From contig OX359245.1 of assembly GCA_947179485.1 (NCBI GenBank), positions 3,887,001-3,951,000 on the forward strand: 64,000 nucleotides of DNA, written 5' to 3'. Shown one piece after another: positions 9,541 to 20,355 of the stretch. The notes beneath the pieces were generated by a model that did not search any database, had not been told where the DNA came from, and saw only the letters and a program-made list of their open reading frames with translations. Within the stretch, counting starts at the first letter, position 1, and every line of letters begins with the position of its first letter. The position numbers were made by a program, and so were the translations under genes. The stretch comes from Allacma fusca. Taxonomy: Eukaryota; Arthropoda; Collembola; Symphypleona; Sminthuridae.

Positions 9541-11074
9541 TTCAATTTAGGTACTAAAACAATGGTACAATAATAATAATACGTTTTTTAAATTACTTTA
9601 AGACTCGATGAAAAATGAAATTATTGTACATCCATATTAATATTGCTATTAGTATTTACCTTTTAGCACTTTATTTCTTTTAGCATCAGCTGACATGTCG
9701 AGTGAAATTGCATCTACCGCAGCCTGCATCTCTATTTCAGACGGCATGTTCTTCTCATTTCCCATCCTGCCGTCCAACTTAGCCGTTCTCTCAGAATTAT
9801 TCTCAGTTTCCGTCTCAATCTCTCTTTGAATCACGTCAGTCTCCATCTCTGTCCAAGTCTTCTCCTTACGCTCCACTTTTTTTCAGTTGCATTCGTAATT
9901 CCTGGCTCAGTCTCTCTGTGACTCTCTTTCTCCGTTTTTACTGTACCATTTTCAACGAAAGTTTGTACACCTACATTGACCAGAATTATTTTCTCTGTTT
10001 GGGTCTCCACATCGTTGAGAATTATTTTATTTTTCCATCTTTGAAATGAAACGCAATCGGCCAAATGTTCATTCAAGGCAAGTGAGTTTTTTAATTCTCT
10101 CCCACAAGCTTGGCATTTAGTAACATCTGGAAAGAAAATACACGTAGTTATTTGATTTTACTTATATAAGTTAAACATTTAGTATCTCTAATTTCAACGA
10201 AGTACTATTTGTTTCGCTACCTTGACCGCCTTCAAAATTTATGGACTGTTTTTTCCTCCTAGCTTTAACCGGTCTCTCATTCTCGTGAACAGATTTAATA
10301 TGTCGAAAGAGGTTAGACTTGGCGGCAAACGATCTGTCACAAATGGAGCAGCAGAACTCCTTCAACTCCAGGTTTGATTGTTTTTTCTTCCTCCGCCTGC
10401 GTTGATTTTTCTTCTTGGTAGTGTCATCATTTTTCATCTCATCCAGACTAGCAAATGGAACTAATTCCAATTCTTCCAACTCATTTCCCTCGTTAAATTG
10501 CTCTTCCCGAAGATCTTCATTAAGGTCCATTGTTACCACGTTGAGATTGTCTAGCCAAAAGAAATCCGTCTCGTTCGCTTCCACATTATAATATTTCTCA
10601 GCAAAATGAGCATGAAAAATTAGCATCCAGGATTTAATACTGTCCTCTTGTCTAGATAGGTTATTGATGGGCTCCCATGTATCCTGAAATCTTAGTCGAA
10701 AATTTGGTTTATTACTACTAACTAGGCGCAGCAGTTCGTGCAACACAGTTTATTCACAAAAATCAAACACAACGCACACACTTACAAATGTATATACATG
10801 CCAAGTTATATTTTAAGATGTATGTATTCATATCCAAGAATTCAGCAATTCCTCACCTATAGTGAAACCAGTTGACTTTATAGCGAATATCCTGTTTTAA
10901 TTTATGAAATCCTATCCCGTATATGTACCCCACTACCGAATTTTCTTCGTCCGATTCATCAGCAGTAGCATTAGAATATGTAACAATCAGACGATTGGCT
11001 TTTGGAACTATCAGCGAGTGCACAATGAAGGGCTCGACTGCAGGAGTGTAATTAAAATATAAGTCAACAGACAT
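9495..11074 (-). CDS. C2H2 zinc-finger protein with internal -1 frameshift, 3-4 exons
   Basis: Exon 1 is 11074-10857 (donor CTATAG|GTGAGG). Exon 2 starts between about 10720 and 10690 (three phase-compatible AGs) and ends at 10221 (CAAG|GTAGCG). Exon 3 starts at 10126 (TTTCCAG|AT). A C2H2 finger (CSICDRSF...H-x4-H) follows a very basic stretch; a second finger-like motif, CQACGRELKNSLALNEHLADC in shape C-x2-C-x12-H-x4-C, begins exon 3. The zero frame stops at 9831. A -1 shift at the run of seven A (9877-9883 on the plus strand as T) opens a Glu-rich coiled-coil-like extension to a donor at 9660 and a possible last exon 9553-9495. The shift may be a sequencing error, decay, or programmed slippage at A AAA AAG. 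A transcription-factor-like role is inferred from the fingers. Confidence 0.6.
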
Positions 11075-11087
11075 TGTGTTAGTTACA

Positions 11088-11143
11088 ATAGTGTGTGAGT
11101 GAGTGAGTGAGTGAACGAGTGAGAGAGAGAGAGAGTTTGAACA
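11088..11143. repeat. GA/GT microsatellite in the 5' leader of the zinc-finger gene
   Basis: Runs of GTGAGTGAGTGA and GAGAGAGAGAG lie just upstream of the minus-strand ATG at 11074. On the transcribed strand this is a CT/CA-rich leader or promoter element. Confidence 0.6.
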
Positions 11144-11254
11144 ACGCGCTCTATACGATAGCGTCCCCACTCATTCATTGAGCTGTTTCCCTCTATTGAA
11201 AATGCAAACGAGGTTGTCTTGGTTTTTCCCAATAATCAACAATACACTACAGAA

Positions 11255-12320
11255 TATAGCTTAAATCACATGGATTCCTTTTTTGATTAGTTAGTTATTG
11301 ACCATATGCATTCGACTAATCTTATATAATTCATGTACCATTAAAAAGAGTATGCTTTGAGCTATTCAAAAAGCTACTCATATGTCTACGATTGTATATT
11401 CATTTTCTCAATAATCGTCATTTTAATACTTGACATACCTGAAATCACAGGGTTCCCTCCTTTAATTCTCTACATATCAGCTATAAGCGTTCGCCTAATC
11501 ATATATGATTCATACACTATTGCAAAGACCATACTTTAAGCTATTCGAAAAGCTACTCATATGTCTACGATTTTATATTCATTTTCACAATAATCGTCAT
11601 TTTAATACATGACATACCTGAAATCACATGGTTCCCTCCTTTAATTCTCTACATATTAGCTATAAGCGTTCGCCTAATCATATAAGATTCATACACTATC
11701 GGAAAGACCATACTTTAAGCTATTTAAAAAGCTACTCATACATCTACAATTGTATATTCATTTTCACAATAATCGTCATTTTAATACATGATATACCTGA
11801 AATCACATGGTTCCCTCCTTTAATTCTCTACATATTAGCTATAAGCGTTCGCCTAACCATATATGATGCATACACTATTGGAAACACCACGCTTTAAGCT
11901 TTTCAAAAAGCTACTCATACATCTACAATTGTATATTCATTTTCTCAATAATCGGCATTTTAATACATCATATACCTGAAATCATATGGTTCCCTCCTTT
12001 TCTTCTCTACATATTAGCTATATGCGTTCGCGTAACCATATATGATTCATACACTATTGGAAAGACCACGCTTTAAGCTATTTAAAAAGCTACTCATACA
12101 TCTACAATTGTATATTCATTTTCTCAATAATCGTCATTTTAATACATGACATACCTGAAATCACATGGTTCCCTCCTTTAATTCATTAGATATTAGCTAT
12201 ATGCGTTTGTCTAACTATATATGATTCATACACCATTGGAAAGGCCATACTTTAAGCTATTTAAAAAGCTTATCATACGTCTACGATTGTATATGCAATT
12301 TCTCAATAATCAGCACTATA
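11255..12320. repeat. 179-bp satellite, about six copies
   Basis: Landmark AGCTATT occurs at 11360, 11539, 11718, 11897, 12076 and 12255, exactly 179 bases apart each time, so no indel has accumulated between copies while base substitutions have. Each unit contains AATAATCGTCATTTTAATAC and GGTTCCCTCCTTTAATTC-like words. The first copy is the most diverged. The array lies just beyond the zinc-finger gene, at the right side of the polymerase/helicase gene block. Short open frames in it repeat every unit and are not genes. Confidence 0.95.
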
Positions 12321-12755
12321 CTCTGATGTATGCAGTATATAGCATTGTTCCTAATGTTAATTTTATCGGAATTCAAATCATTTCCGCCTGATGAAATAGA
12401 TGGCGACATGTACTCCTTCTATCAGACCTTAGCTACCCGAAAAATTCTATGGGAGGCACTTCCGCGAAAAAATCAATAAATGAATAAGAACGAAACTTAC
12501 CATGGGATGGAATGCTGGGAAAGAGCGAGGAGGGATGTTTTTCCGGTTTTACCCGGAAAATCAATAAACCCGAACCCTGCCATGGGAAGGAATTACGGGA
12601 ACAAGCCTGGCGGGCTGGTTCCCGGATTTACTCCCCATTATAAACACTACTCCCGTTCCTGTACCCAGAAATTAAAAATGTTGTGGACCCGTACCCGTTC
12701 ACTCAGCTGGTGTTCCCGGTCCTGTTCCCGGGTCCAAGTCGTATTGTACTTACAA
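12321..12755. other. Spacer with a degenerate GTTCCCG/ACCCGG-rich patch
   Basis: No gene seen. From about 12540 the sequence turns GC-rich with repeated TTCCCGG, ACCCG and CATGGGA words, resembling the arm of the foldback sequences at 14.85-15.13 kb. Confidence 0.45.
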
Positions 12756-12758
12756 TTA

Positions 12759-13179
12759 GGGGGCATGCATAAATTATATAACGCTTAGACGGTCGGTGGT
12801 GGTTTTACTTAACGTTACGCTAACGTTACGCACAATAGGTAGTACCTGTGTACTCTTTTACGTAACGCAATATTTGATTAGACCCGATTTTAACGCGTAG
12901 GCATTGTTGGCATATTTAGTGAAAATATTTGTGCATAATGTGCCCTTTCACAGAATGCGATGTAGCTTTATTGGAATAAAAGTTGGATTAACACAATAAG
13001 GTTAATGGGAGTATTCCGATATAATTTTAGCACTAATTATTTAAGTTACGCATAAATTAATTATCATTGCGTTATGTATGATAGTGAGGGTTAGATGACA
13101 GCGTTACGTATGCGTTACTTGGGGTCGGAGGTGGTCAAAAATGTGGCAAATTAGCGTTATATAATTTATGCATGCCCCC
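12759..13179. mobile_element. PIF/Harbinger-type MITE, 421 bp
   Basis: Perfect 27-bp terminal inverted repeats starting GGGGGCATGCATAAATTATA at 12759 and ending at 13179, flanked by TTA on both sides (12756-12758 and 13180-13182). A 3-bp TTA target duplication and G-run ends fit PIF/Harbinger. The inside repeats GTTACGC and AACGTTACG words on both arms but codes for nothing. Perfect ends suggest a fairly recent insertion. Confidence 0.85.
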
Positions 13180-13182
13180 TTA

Positions 13183-13816
13183 GTGTGGTAGGAAGTATTA
13201 TCAGCATTTCTGCAACCACCAAACCCTTCGTTTTGCAGATAAAAACAGCTAAACGCTCCCCCATTGCGAAAAGTAACGGTGTAATAACTGTATGTTTAAT
13301 TCTTCAGAGATTATGTACCGAGTAGACCAAATATCAACACTTCAAAATTTCATACTGGGAAAGGATGCAATAATGAATGGAGTATTAATGATGCTCTTCC
13401 AAAAATAAAATTACGTTGATGAGAGTTTCAAAATGGTGCTTAATATTTAAGATCAATTGCTGGCCCAAAGATAATTATTCTACATATAAAATATACCTGA
13501 AAAATATATGCCAGGGCCAGCACGGATCAGTTTCCCTTTGTTAGTTTTATTTAAAAAAAAAACATTAACTCGAGCAATCCATTTTTCAAGGGTAAAACTT
13601 GCAGTAAAAGTATAAACTAATAATAATTATTTTAGTATTTATTATATTAACTTGTAGAACTATTCTAGAAAATACCGCAATGGTACTGAAACACGAGTTC
13701 TAACATTATTAACTTTAAGGCAAAGATATGTGTGTAGAAATTTTAGGAAAAAAGTATGGAATGGAATAAGCAAATTGAATTGTCTACATAAATAAAGTAC
13801 TAACAAGTCTTCTAAG
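13183..13816. other. AT-rich spacer
   Basis: No gene, RNA or clear repeat is seen between the Harbinger-type MITE and the hAT-type element. Confidence 0.4.
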
Positions 13817-13824
13817 ATCAATTT

Positions 13825-14826
13825 CAGAGCTGCTTTCAGGTAGTAAAAAATCAAGATCCGCACCTGAACCCGACCCGCACCTGAAATATCAGGTTAATTT
13901 TTTTCGTCGACCCGAACTTGGCCCTCCGGATCCGAGTTAATATCCGCACCTGTCAGGTATTTTTGGATCAGGTATTGCTTGGCTACCCGCACCTGAAAAA
14001 ATACCTGAGGTGCGGATCTCAAAACAAACCCGACCCGAACTTGAACCCGACCCGAACTTGAACCCGAACCTGAACCCGACTTTCAATTATTTTGTCAGAG
14101 GAAACTTATAAACATAAGTTCTATCCTAAGACTTTATTAAAGTAAATATGATTTACAAATGACGTTAAGTTGAAAATGCAAAAATTTGTACTAATTTTAA
14201 GTGACATGTAGCACAAAGAGAATGGGAACAGCTATTGAAGCTTCCCCAAGCATTCTCTGAGTGATAGCTTTAGAAAGAGACCGCAGATAAGCGTCATGCT
14301 TTTCAATTTTAACGAAGTTAAGGCACAAGTATACACGAAATAGATTCCAAATCGATGATGTCTATGTCTGCTACAACGCTAAGACTATATCATGAAATTA
14401 ATTAGCAAAGTTTGACTGTTTGTTAATTTAATGAATATGGCGGCTCTCACGCATCACTAAATACAACGTGTCTTTCAGCCATGTGAAGCTACATTAACGT
14501 TCAGATCAGCCTGAAAGTTTCATTCACTTGAACTTAAAGTTAAATTATTAAGGTAAAAAAATACTTCCAAAATACCTGAAATTGCAAGTTCGGGTTCAGG
14601 TATTTTGAATTCGTCGTACCGAACCTGTACCTGACATTGAGGTCAGGTATATTTTTCAAACCCGAACTTGATCGTAACCCGACCTGTAATATCAGGTGCG
14701 GATCCTGGATGTACCCGCACTTGACCCGAACCTCAGGTACTTTTTTTTGTAGCTGACCCGAACCCGACCCGAACCCGACCCGACGGGTATTTTTCAGGTA
14801 CTACCTGATACCTGCAAGCAGCTCTG
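13825..14826. mobile_element. hAT-type non-autonomous element with ACCTGAACCCGACCCG arms, 1002 bp
   Basis: Ends CAGAGCTGCTTTCAGGTA and, inverted, CAGAGCTGCTTGCAGGTA. The flanks carry an exact 8-bp target duplication ATCAATTT (13817-13824 and 14827-14834). CAGAG ends plus an 8-bp duplication define hAT. About 240 bp at each side consist of degenerate GACCCGAAC, ACCTGA and AGGTGCGG words, inverted between the arms; the middle 450 bp is AT-rich and non-coding. Confidence 0.9.
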
Positions 14827-14869
14827 ATCAATTTTAAGTGCGTTTCTAGAAGATGGTAAAAGTACCCGC

Positions 14870-15125
14870 TCGATCCCGCGAACAACTGGTATGGGAACGG
14901 ATTCATGCGTAGAATGTACCCGTTCCCGATGGGAACGGGAACAAAATGAAAATCTCCGTTTCCGTTTCCACTCATGTTCCTGTTCCCGTGGTCGGGTCCA
15001 CTTGAGTGTGCTCCTTTTCCCGTACCCAAACTGGTTGGGAACAAAATATTTGTTCCCGTACCCGTTCCTGTACTCGTTCCCGTTCCCATGTACCCGGGTT
15101 TTACCCGTTCCCGTGACGACCACTG
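14870..15125. mobile_element. One-armed GTTCCCG repeat with hAT-like end
   Basis: Dense GTTCCCG, GGGAACGGG and TACCCG words ending in GACGACCACTG at 15125, which inverted reads CAGTGGTCGTC, a hAT-like end. The partner arm may be the patch at 12.54-12.74 kb, split apart by later insertions, but no matching left terminus or target duplication was found. Long open frames with Gly-Asn or Pro-Val-Pro periodicity here are low-complexity artefacts. Confidence 0.5.
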
Positions 15126-15199
15126 GTGTGTACATAAAACTAATAAAATCATAAAAATGTGATTACAAGCGTAACAAAATCGCTTAGCATCAGGTAATA

Positions 15200-16616
15200 A
15201 TTAAAAAGGTCTAGGTTTTACCTATATGGGAAGAGGTTGTGAATTCAAAAAATTTATTACGTCGAAATGGCAAAGATAACCAGACCCCTGCTAGGACTTT
15301 AGTGTGTAAAGCGACTTTCTCTGTGAAGTATGAAGAATTTGGGCTTGTTAAATCTCACATGTAAAGTTCCTAAGAACCTAGAGAAAGCAAGTGCTGAAAC
15401 TAAAATAGTTTCGATTTTTTTAACCGAAAAATCTGGAGACAATTAAAAATTCAGCATATTTGCTGTTACAATGCGACCGTAAATTACGGCCGCCAAAATT
15501 ATGTGTTTTAGATATTTCAGGAAGAAAATCCATCAATTGTTGCTGCTAATTGCAAATATCACATTATACACAACGCTGTGAAAAATGCATGCAAAAAATT
15601 ATTAATGGATGTTGAACGCTTAGTTTTAAAGGTTTTTAGCGAATCTAGCCCGTCTATGCAGAGACTAGACTTTAAAACAGTTATGTGAATTTGTGGATGC
15701 GGCTTTCCTTACTTCCAGCACTGGACGGATTCCTTTCTAATAGGTCAGCTTTGAAGTCATATTTTCTTTTGAAGGAACAAAGTGACTGGCCTGCTGTTAA
15801 TCGCAAGGTTGTGTATGTCATAATAGCAATGAAGTTACTGCAAAAGCAGAATGCCTAACCGAATGTTACCTATACATATGTATATTGTGCACATTATTTT
15901 ACAATAAATGAATTCGCCCATTTTAATGTTGGAGTGTAATGATTGTACTTCTAAGGAAGTGTACGCCATAATGAAATCTCTTCTGGAAAGTTCTGTAAAC
16001 CGATACTATAAATTTTACGGAAATAGCGCTAATGCAATTCTGGAAAATTTACCCCCGCAACAAAAATAAAGCGCTTTTGTATATTTTTGGAATCACTGCA
16101 CACCTATTTAGGCAGACATTTTGATTTCAGTGATACTAAATTTGTTTGAAAATGGAACTACTAAATTTTAAATCAGAGGAATTCTTAGTATCCATGGCTT
16201 ATTTACTAAATATTGCCGTTGCACTCGGTATTAAATTAAACGAGGACCAACTGTACAATGAATTTTGCTTACTTCGTCAAACTGGAGTTTTTTATTGTGA
16301 TCGGTGATCGTGAGATTGGTCGGTGCAAAGTGGGCTGAGTTTCTTAAGAAAGATCAATGTCCTTCCTGAACTATTCAAGCTTGTATCGTTCGTGCTATTA
16401 ATTCCTGTTAGCAACGATTTTGCAGAAAGTTATTTTAGTCTAATGAAGGAAGTTTGGACAGCCCGGAGAAACTTAATGTCAACAAAACTTGTGAAGGCAG
16501 TGCTTCAAGTCAGGCTTAATGTGCCCTTTTCATGTTGTGACTTGGTTTCTTTTTTGAACAAACCGGAAAACAAGAAACTGTTATTAGATGCCAAAAAGGC
16601 TGAAAAATACAATTAG
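15200..16616 (+). pseudogene. Decayed hAT transposase
   Basis: The last exon-like stretch, 16323-16616, matches a hAT C-terminal dimerisation domain: SNDFAESYFSLMKEVWTARR followed by LVKAVLQVRLNV, ending in a Lys-rich tail and TAG. Further upstream, around 15690-15810, another frame reads LPALDGFLSNRSALKSYF, the typical 'RW..LL.ALERIL..W..LK.YF' region of hAT transposases. Frames are broken several times between these, so the gene is dead. No termini were identified, and a link to the nearby hAT-type foldback elements is only suggested by family. Confidence 0.75.
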
Positions 16617-16968
16617 AAATCGTGTATACGTAAACAAAATTTAAAATTATTTTGTCCCGGAATGACGTTTCAAAAAAGTGGGAACCCTATTATTGACGCA
16701 TTTGAAATATTTTCTGAGATCCAAATTTTTAATTCTGATTGTAAATATAGTCACGCATTGAATTTTCTTCACACATCATTTTAGCATAATTACGTTTCTT
16801 ATACTCATTCCAATTAAATCGACTTAAGATAATTATATTGGAGTTTTCTAAGTATACCTAAGACGCACCTTGAAAAATACTCATTCTTTATAATTGTCTT
16901 ATCAAGCAACTAAATACGAATAGCTACTTCTGAAATATACACGAGTATACATCAGGGGTTTCCTTTTA
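16617..16968. other. AT-rich spacer
   Basis: No gene or repeat identified between the hAT remnant and the protease-homologue pseudogene. Confidence 0.35.
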
Positions 16969-17477
16969 GTTCAGATTTTGATCGAGCCATGATCTAAGCG
17001 GAGCAATGTTGGTAAAGACACCGTGGTAGCCTTCCACACCACACGGATCTAAAATCACGCTGACCGCACCTGCCAAGTATGGACGTCTGGCTTCATCCTT
17101 GGCAACTAAGAGACCGCCCCAGTCACCATATTTTTAACATTAACACAACCATTCAGTGTCAATACAAAATGTTTGCCTTGTGGGCATTTAATGCTCCGAA
17201 AAATTTCCAACCCGGTAATAAATCCACTGAAACATCAGCTTACATCGCATATAGAACGTCCTGGGGCCGATGCGCAAATCATGTTCTCGGTGACATCGAG
17301 TCCAATGCGAGAAAGGTCCCGTTTGCAAACATCTCTTTCAACCACATTCAGACTAAGTTTTTGTTGTTGACTTGGGAAGAGTTCTCCAGCTGTTGCTTCA
17401 TAAGCTACAACCTGAACTTCACCAGAAGCTTCAATTGTAGGAATTGCCAGCCGAATAGGCTGAAAGTTTTGCAGCAT
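16969..17477 (-). pseudogene. Truncated serine protease homologue (exons 3-4 only)
   Basis: Two exons match the 3' half of the complete gene at 25128-26291. Exon 4 (about 17128-16969) encodes GDWGGLLVAKDEARRPYLAG and ends in the same SWLDQNLN-stop. Exon 3 starts abruptly near 17465 and lacks the stretch holding the Asp102 position; the first two exons are absent. The acceptor before exon 4 reads ATATG instead of an AG, so splicing should fail. The catalytic Ser is Trp, as in the intact paralogue, so that change preceded the duplication. Confidence 0.75.
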
Positions 17478-18186
17478 GTATTAACGTATTCATCAACGTC
17501 ATGTATTATTTTGTTTTTGACAGGTTCAAGTATTAACAATCAATGCTGATTAACTGACTATCAGGTGGGAATTTTATTTTAAAAGAATATCTTTTATGTA
17601 CAGAACATAAATGAAGATATGGGGAAAATATCATTTGAAGAATATATTGATAAAGGATTGATAAAGAATCGTTAGGTTACAATTAACTTTATTGAAATAA
17701 AAGAGGTCCTGGTGCACGGATCCTATGGATCCAGATTGCTAATGCTAAATAATCGACAAATCTTGTATTTGTAAACTTTAGTATCAGAATGTACTTCAAA
17801 TCTGCCTTTTCTGGCCACGAGAATTGGCCATAATTGTGAATATGGTTAGTTTATATGCTAAACTGTAGAGGTGAGCACGACACTTGGTGGTCCTGACCCA
17901 ATATTTGAGGGTTTAAGATTTTAGGCTTCATGTCTCGTTGCAGTCAGTTTTTTATTTATTTTCACATAAAACCGTTTGGCAAGTGTTTGTAGCTACTTTT
18001 ATGGTGTTCCCAGATTGGTGTTTCTTATTGCGCTAAGTTGCGAATATTGAACTTGACCCGAAAATTCCCGTAGCAGTTATGGATAAAATATTCTGCAAGA
18101 AGGAAAATAAGAAAGTTGTGGGAAACGAAATTCTGATCTTGGCAATTTTTATCATTGTCACGTTGTTCCTCACATTCATTCTGAAC
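17478..18186. other. Spacer with inverted copy of 23.6-23.77 kb sequence
   Basis: About 17515-17640 is similar, inverted, to 23.62-23.77 kb (ending GGTTCAAGTATTAACAATCA). A shorter related patch lies at 26.52-26.58 kb. The rest shows nothing recognisable. Confidence 0.5.
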
Positions 18187-18194
18187 GTTCAGAT

Positions 18195-18865
18195 TAGTGC
18201 ATCGCATGGGTTCAGGTCGCACCCGGGTATTTGGGGTCAGGTCCAGGTTCAGTATGGGTGCATGTATTTTGGACCCAATAATTTGGGTCCTTTGTGGGTA
18301 TAATATTTTATACCCTTATAATTTTGTAAAGTTTCGGGGTCAGGTACAGAGAAAAACCCGTTTTAATTTTACCTGTCAGGACCGGTTGCAACACACGAAC
18401 CTGATCGCAAAAGACCTGCAATTTTTGGGTTCATCGATTGAAATTTAAAGGCCGTAGACTTTAAAGCTCCCAAGGTGATTTCCATTGCAAAAGCATTGGC
18501 AGTTTGTCCCAGGAACCAGTGAACATGCATTTCTAGTCATTTTAAATATACTTTGACCTTCAAATACCCAATTGTACTTTTAATACAAAATAAAATTAAA
18601 AAAGTTCCCAAGTACCCAAACATGTTCAGGTCCGGTTCAAAAATCCCCGAGTTCAGGTCGTCTTTTGGGTACTTTTTCGGGTTCAAGTACTAATTAGGTG
18701 CGGGTACTACAAAAATGCACTTGGATCACGTTCAGGTTCGAAAAATTTGAACCCGTTGAATGGGTACATTTTCAGGTACATACGGGTTCACACTTTTGAG
18801 GTAACCATATTTTGATTCCAGGTCCAGGTACAGGTTCGACTGTTTTGAACCCATGCGATGCACTA
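18195..18865. mobile_element. hAT-type element with GGGTTCAGGTC arms, 671 bp
   Basis: Inverted ends TAGTGCATCGCATGGGTTCA match perfectly over 20 bases. Flanks GTTCAGAT (18187-18194) and GCTCAGAT (18866-18873) match 7 of 8, an 8-bp target duplication with one later change. Arms are built from GGGTTCAGGT, GGGTCAGGTC and ACCCG words. The end sequence is close to that of the element at 61153-61543, so the two belong to one family. Confidence 0.88.
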
Positions 18866-18873
18866 GCTCAGAT

Positions 18874-19254
18874 TCTAGCTTGCATGGGAATTCATTTGTC
18901 TAAAATCAATGTCGAAAGTCAAAAATAATGACGCTGCCAACGCAATTACTAGCAAGATAATGATGTCGCCAGTAGGCGATTTGCTCCTTCAAAATAAAAA
19001 TTCTCAATGCTGTTATAATCGTTTTATTTAACGTATTGATATCATTATTGATTACGTATTTTACCATTCTCTTAGAACCACCATGTACGACAGATATTGT
19101 ATAGAAATTCAAAGTCATTGGCAGCCCTATAAATTCAAAAACTCATCTGAATAGTAAAAGCATGATTCCACTCTTGGAACAAGATATTAAATTAAATAAT
19201 TTGAAGTAAATTCAACTTCATATAATATTTAACTTCACCCATCTATTTGTCATT
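18874..19254. other. AT-rich spacer
   Basis: No gene or structured element recognised. Confidence 0.35.
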
Positions 19255-20300
19255 GTTACTTCATTGTTGTTTGTTACTGCTTCAAAACTCCTTTTAACGA
19301 CTTAATGGGCTGGCTCATGAATTGTAAGAGTAATTTTAAAAAAAATCAATCAGTAAGGGTGTACTCACATAGAACATGTTCCTTCCGTAACCGTAAATAT
19401 TTTTGCCGGCATCACGGAAGGAACTAAACGGAAACAACATTCCAGCGGCTTACGAACAGACATCTCGCATTCACACTTCCGCAAGTAATTACATACTGTC
19501 TGAACTTATGTGAGAGGTCTCTCTGTAACCGAGAAAAATTTTACGTGTACGGATAAAACATGCTTTATGTGACTACACCCTAATTGAATCATTTTAATCT
19601 CATTCCATTTTTTATTTAACAATCCACCCATCAAGAATTTCTTAAGCGCTAAAACATTTAAAACATTTCTTTCTTAAGTGTAGCCATCAGAACGATTGTC
19701 ATTTCGTATACTAAAATTCAAACATTGAATTTTTTCAACCCTCTGACAATGAGACTATATGTATTGAATATATTTTGATAGGGCCGAAGAGACGCATTAA
19801 TTAAAAATCGATTCAGGATTTTGTTTTAAAACCTACTGATTTTCGTATATTTTCGTATATTTTCGTATATTAGTCTACGAGCAGCATTGACTAACCTCGC
19901 CCATCCTTTTGTCAAATATGACAAATTGCTGCTTCAAAACTGCTTTTAAAGACTGACTCATAAATTATAAGAAACGTTTAAAAAAGATCAATCAGTAATT
20001 GAATCAATTTAATATCATTCCATTTGTTTGACAATCCACCCATCCACCAACAATTTTTGAAGCTGTAAGACATTTAAATCATTTTGTTCTTACATTTAAC
20101 TATAAGAGCGATTGACGCGTCTTGTTCTTACCGTCTATTCCAACTAAATTAGATTTTTTTTCAAGCTCTGAGACCTTGTATTGAATATACATATTTCGAT
20201 ATAATTAAAGATAAACATTGATTACAAATTGATTCAAAACTTTGTTTTAAAACCTACTGATTTTCGTATAAGTCTACGAGTAATGTAGACTAATAAAAAA
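19255..20300. repeat. Tandemly duplicated block upstream of the receptor gene
   Basis: Copy 1 (about 19255-19895, with a MITE inside) and copy 2 (about 19915-20300) share, in order, TGCTTCAAAACTSCTTTTAA, ATCAATCAGTAA, CAATCCACCCATC, AAAACCTACTGATTTTCG and AGTCTACGAG. Copy 1 also ends in three TTTCGTATAT repeats. Copy 2 ends about 55 bp before the receptor ATG, so the duplicated block is promoter-proximal. Confidence 0.8.
19357..19580. mobile_element. Harbinger-type MITE, 224 bp, with empty site
   Basis: Inverted ends GGGTGTACTCACATAGAACA and GGGTGTAGTCACATAAAGCA, flanked by TAA on both sides (19354-19356, 19581-19583). The paralogous copy 2 of the surrounding block has CAGTAATTGAATC uninterrupted with a single TAA, so it is the empty site. 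A related copy lies at 54367-54585. Non-coding. Confidence 0.88.
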
Positions 20301-20355
20301 TTGTTTAGTAGACATTTAAGGTGTTCTAGCCTGCAGAGCCCAGTCAACCGTTACG

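Noticed and set aside
14733..15152. Overlapping open frames rich in Gly-Thr-Gly or Pro-Val-Pro
   Set aside because: Direct reading of GTTCCCG low-complexity transposon arm in several frames.
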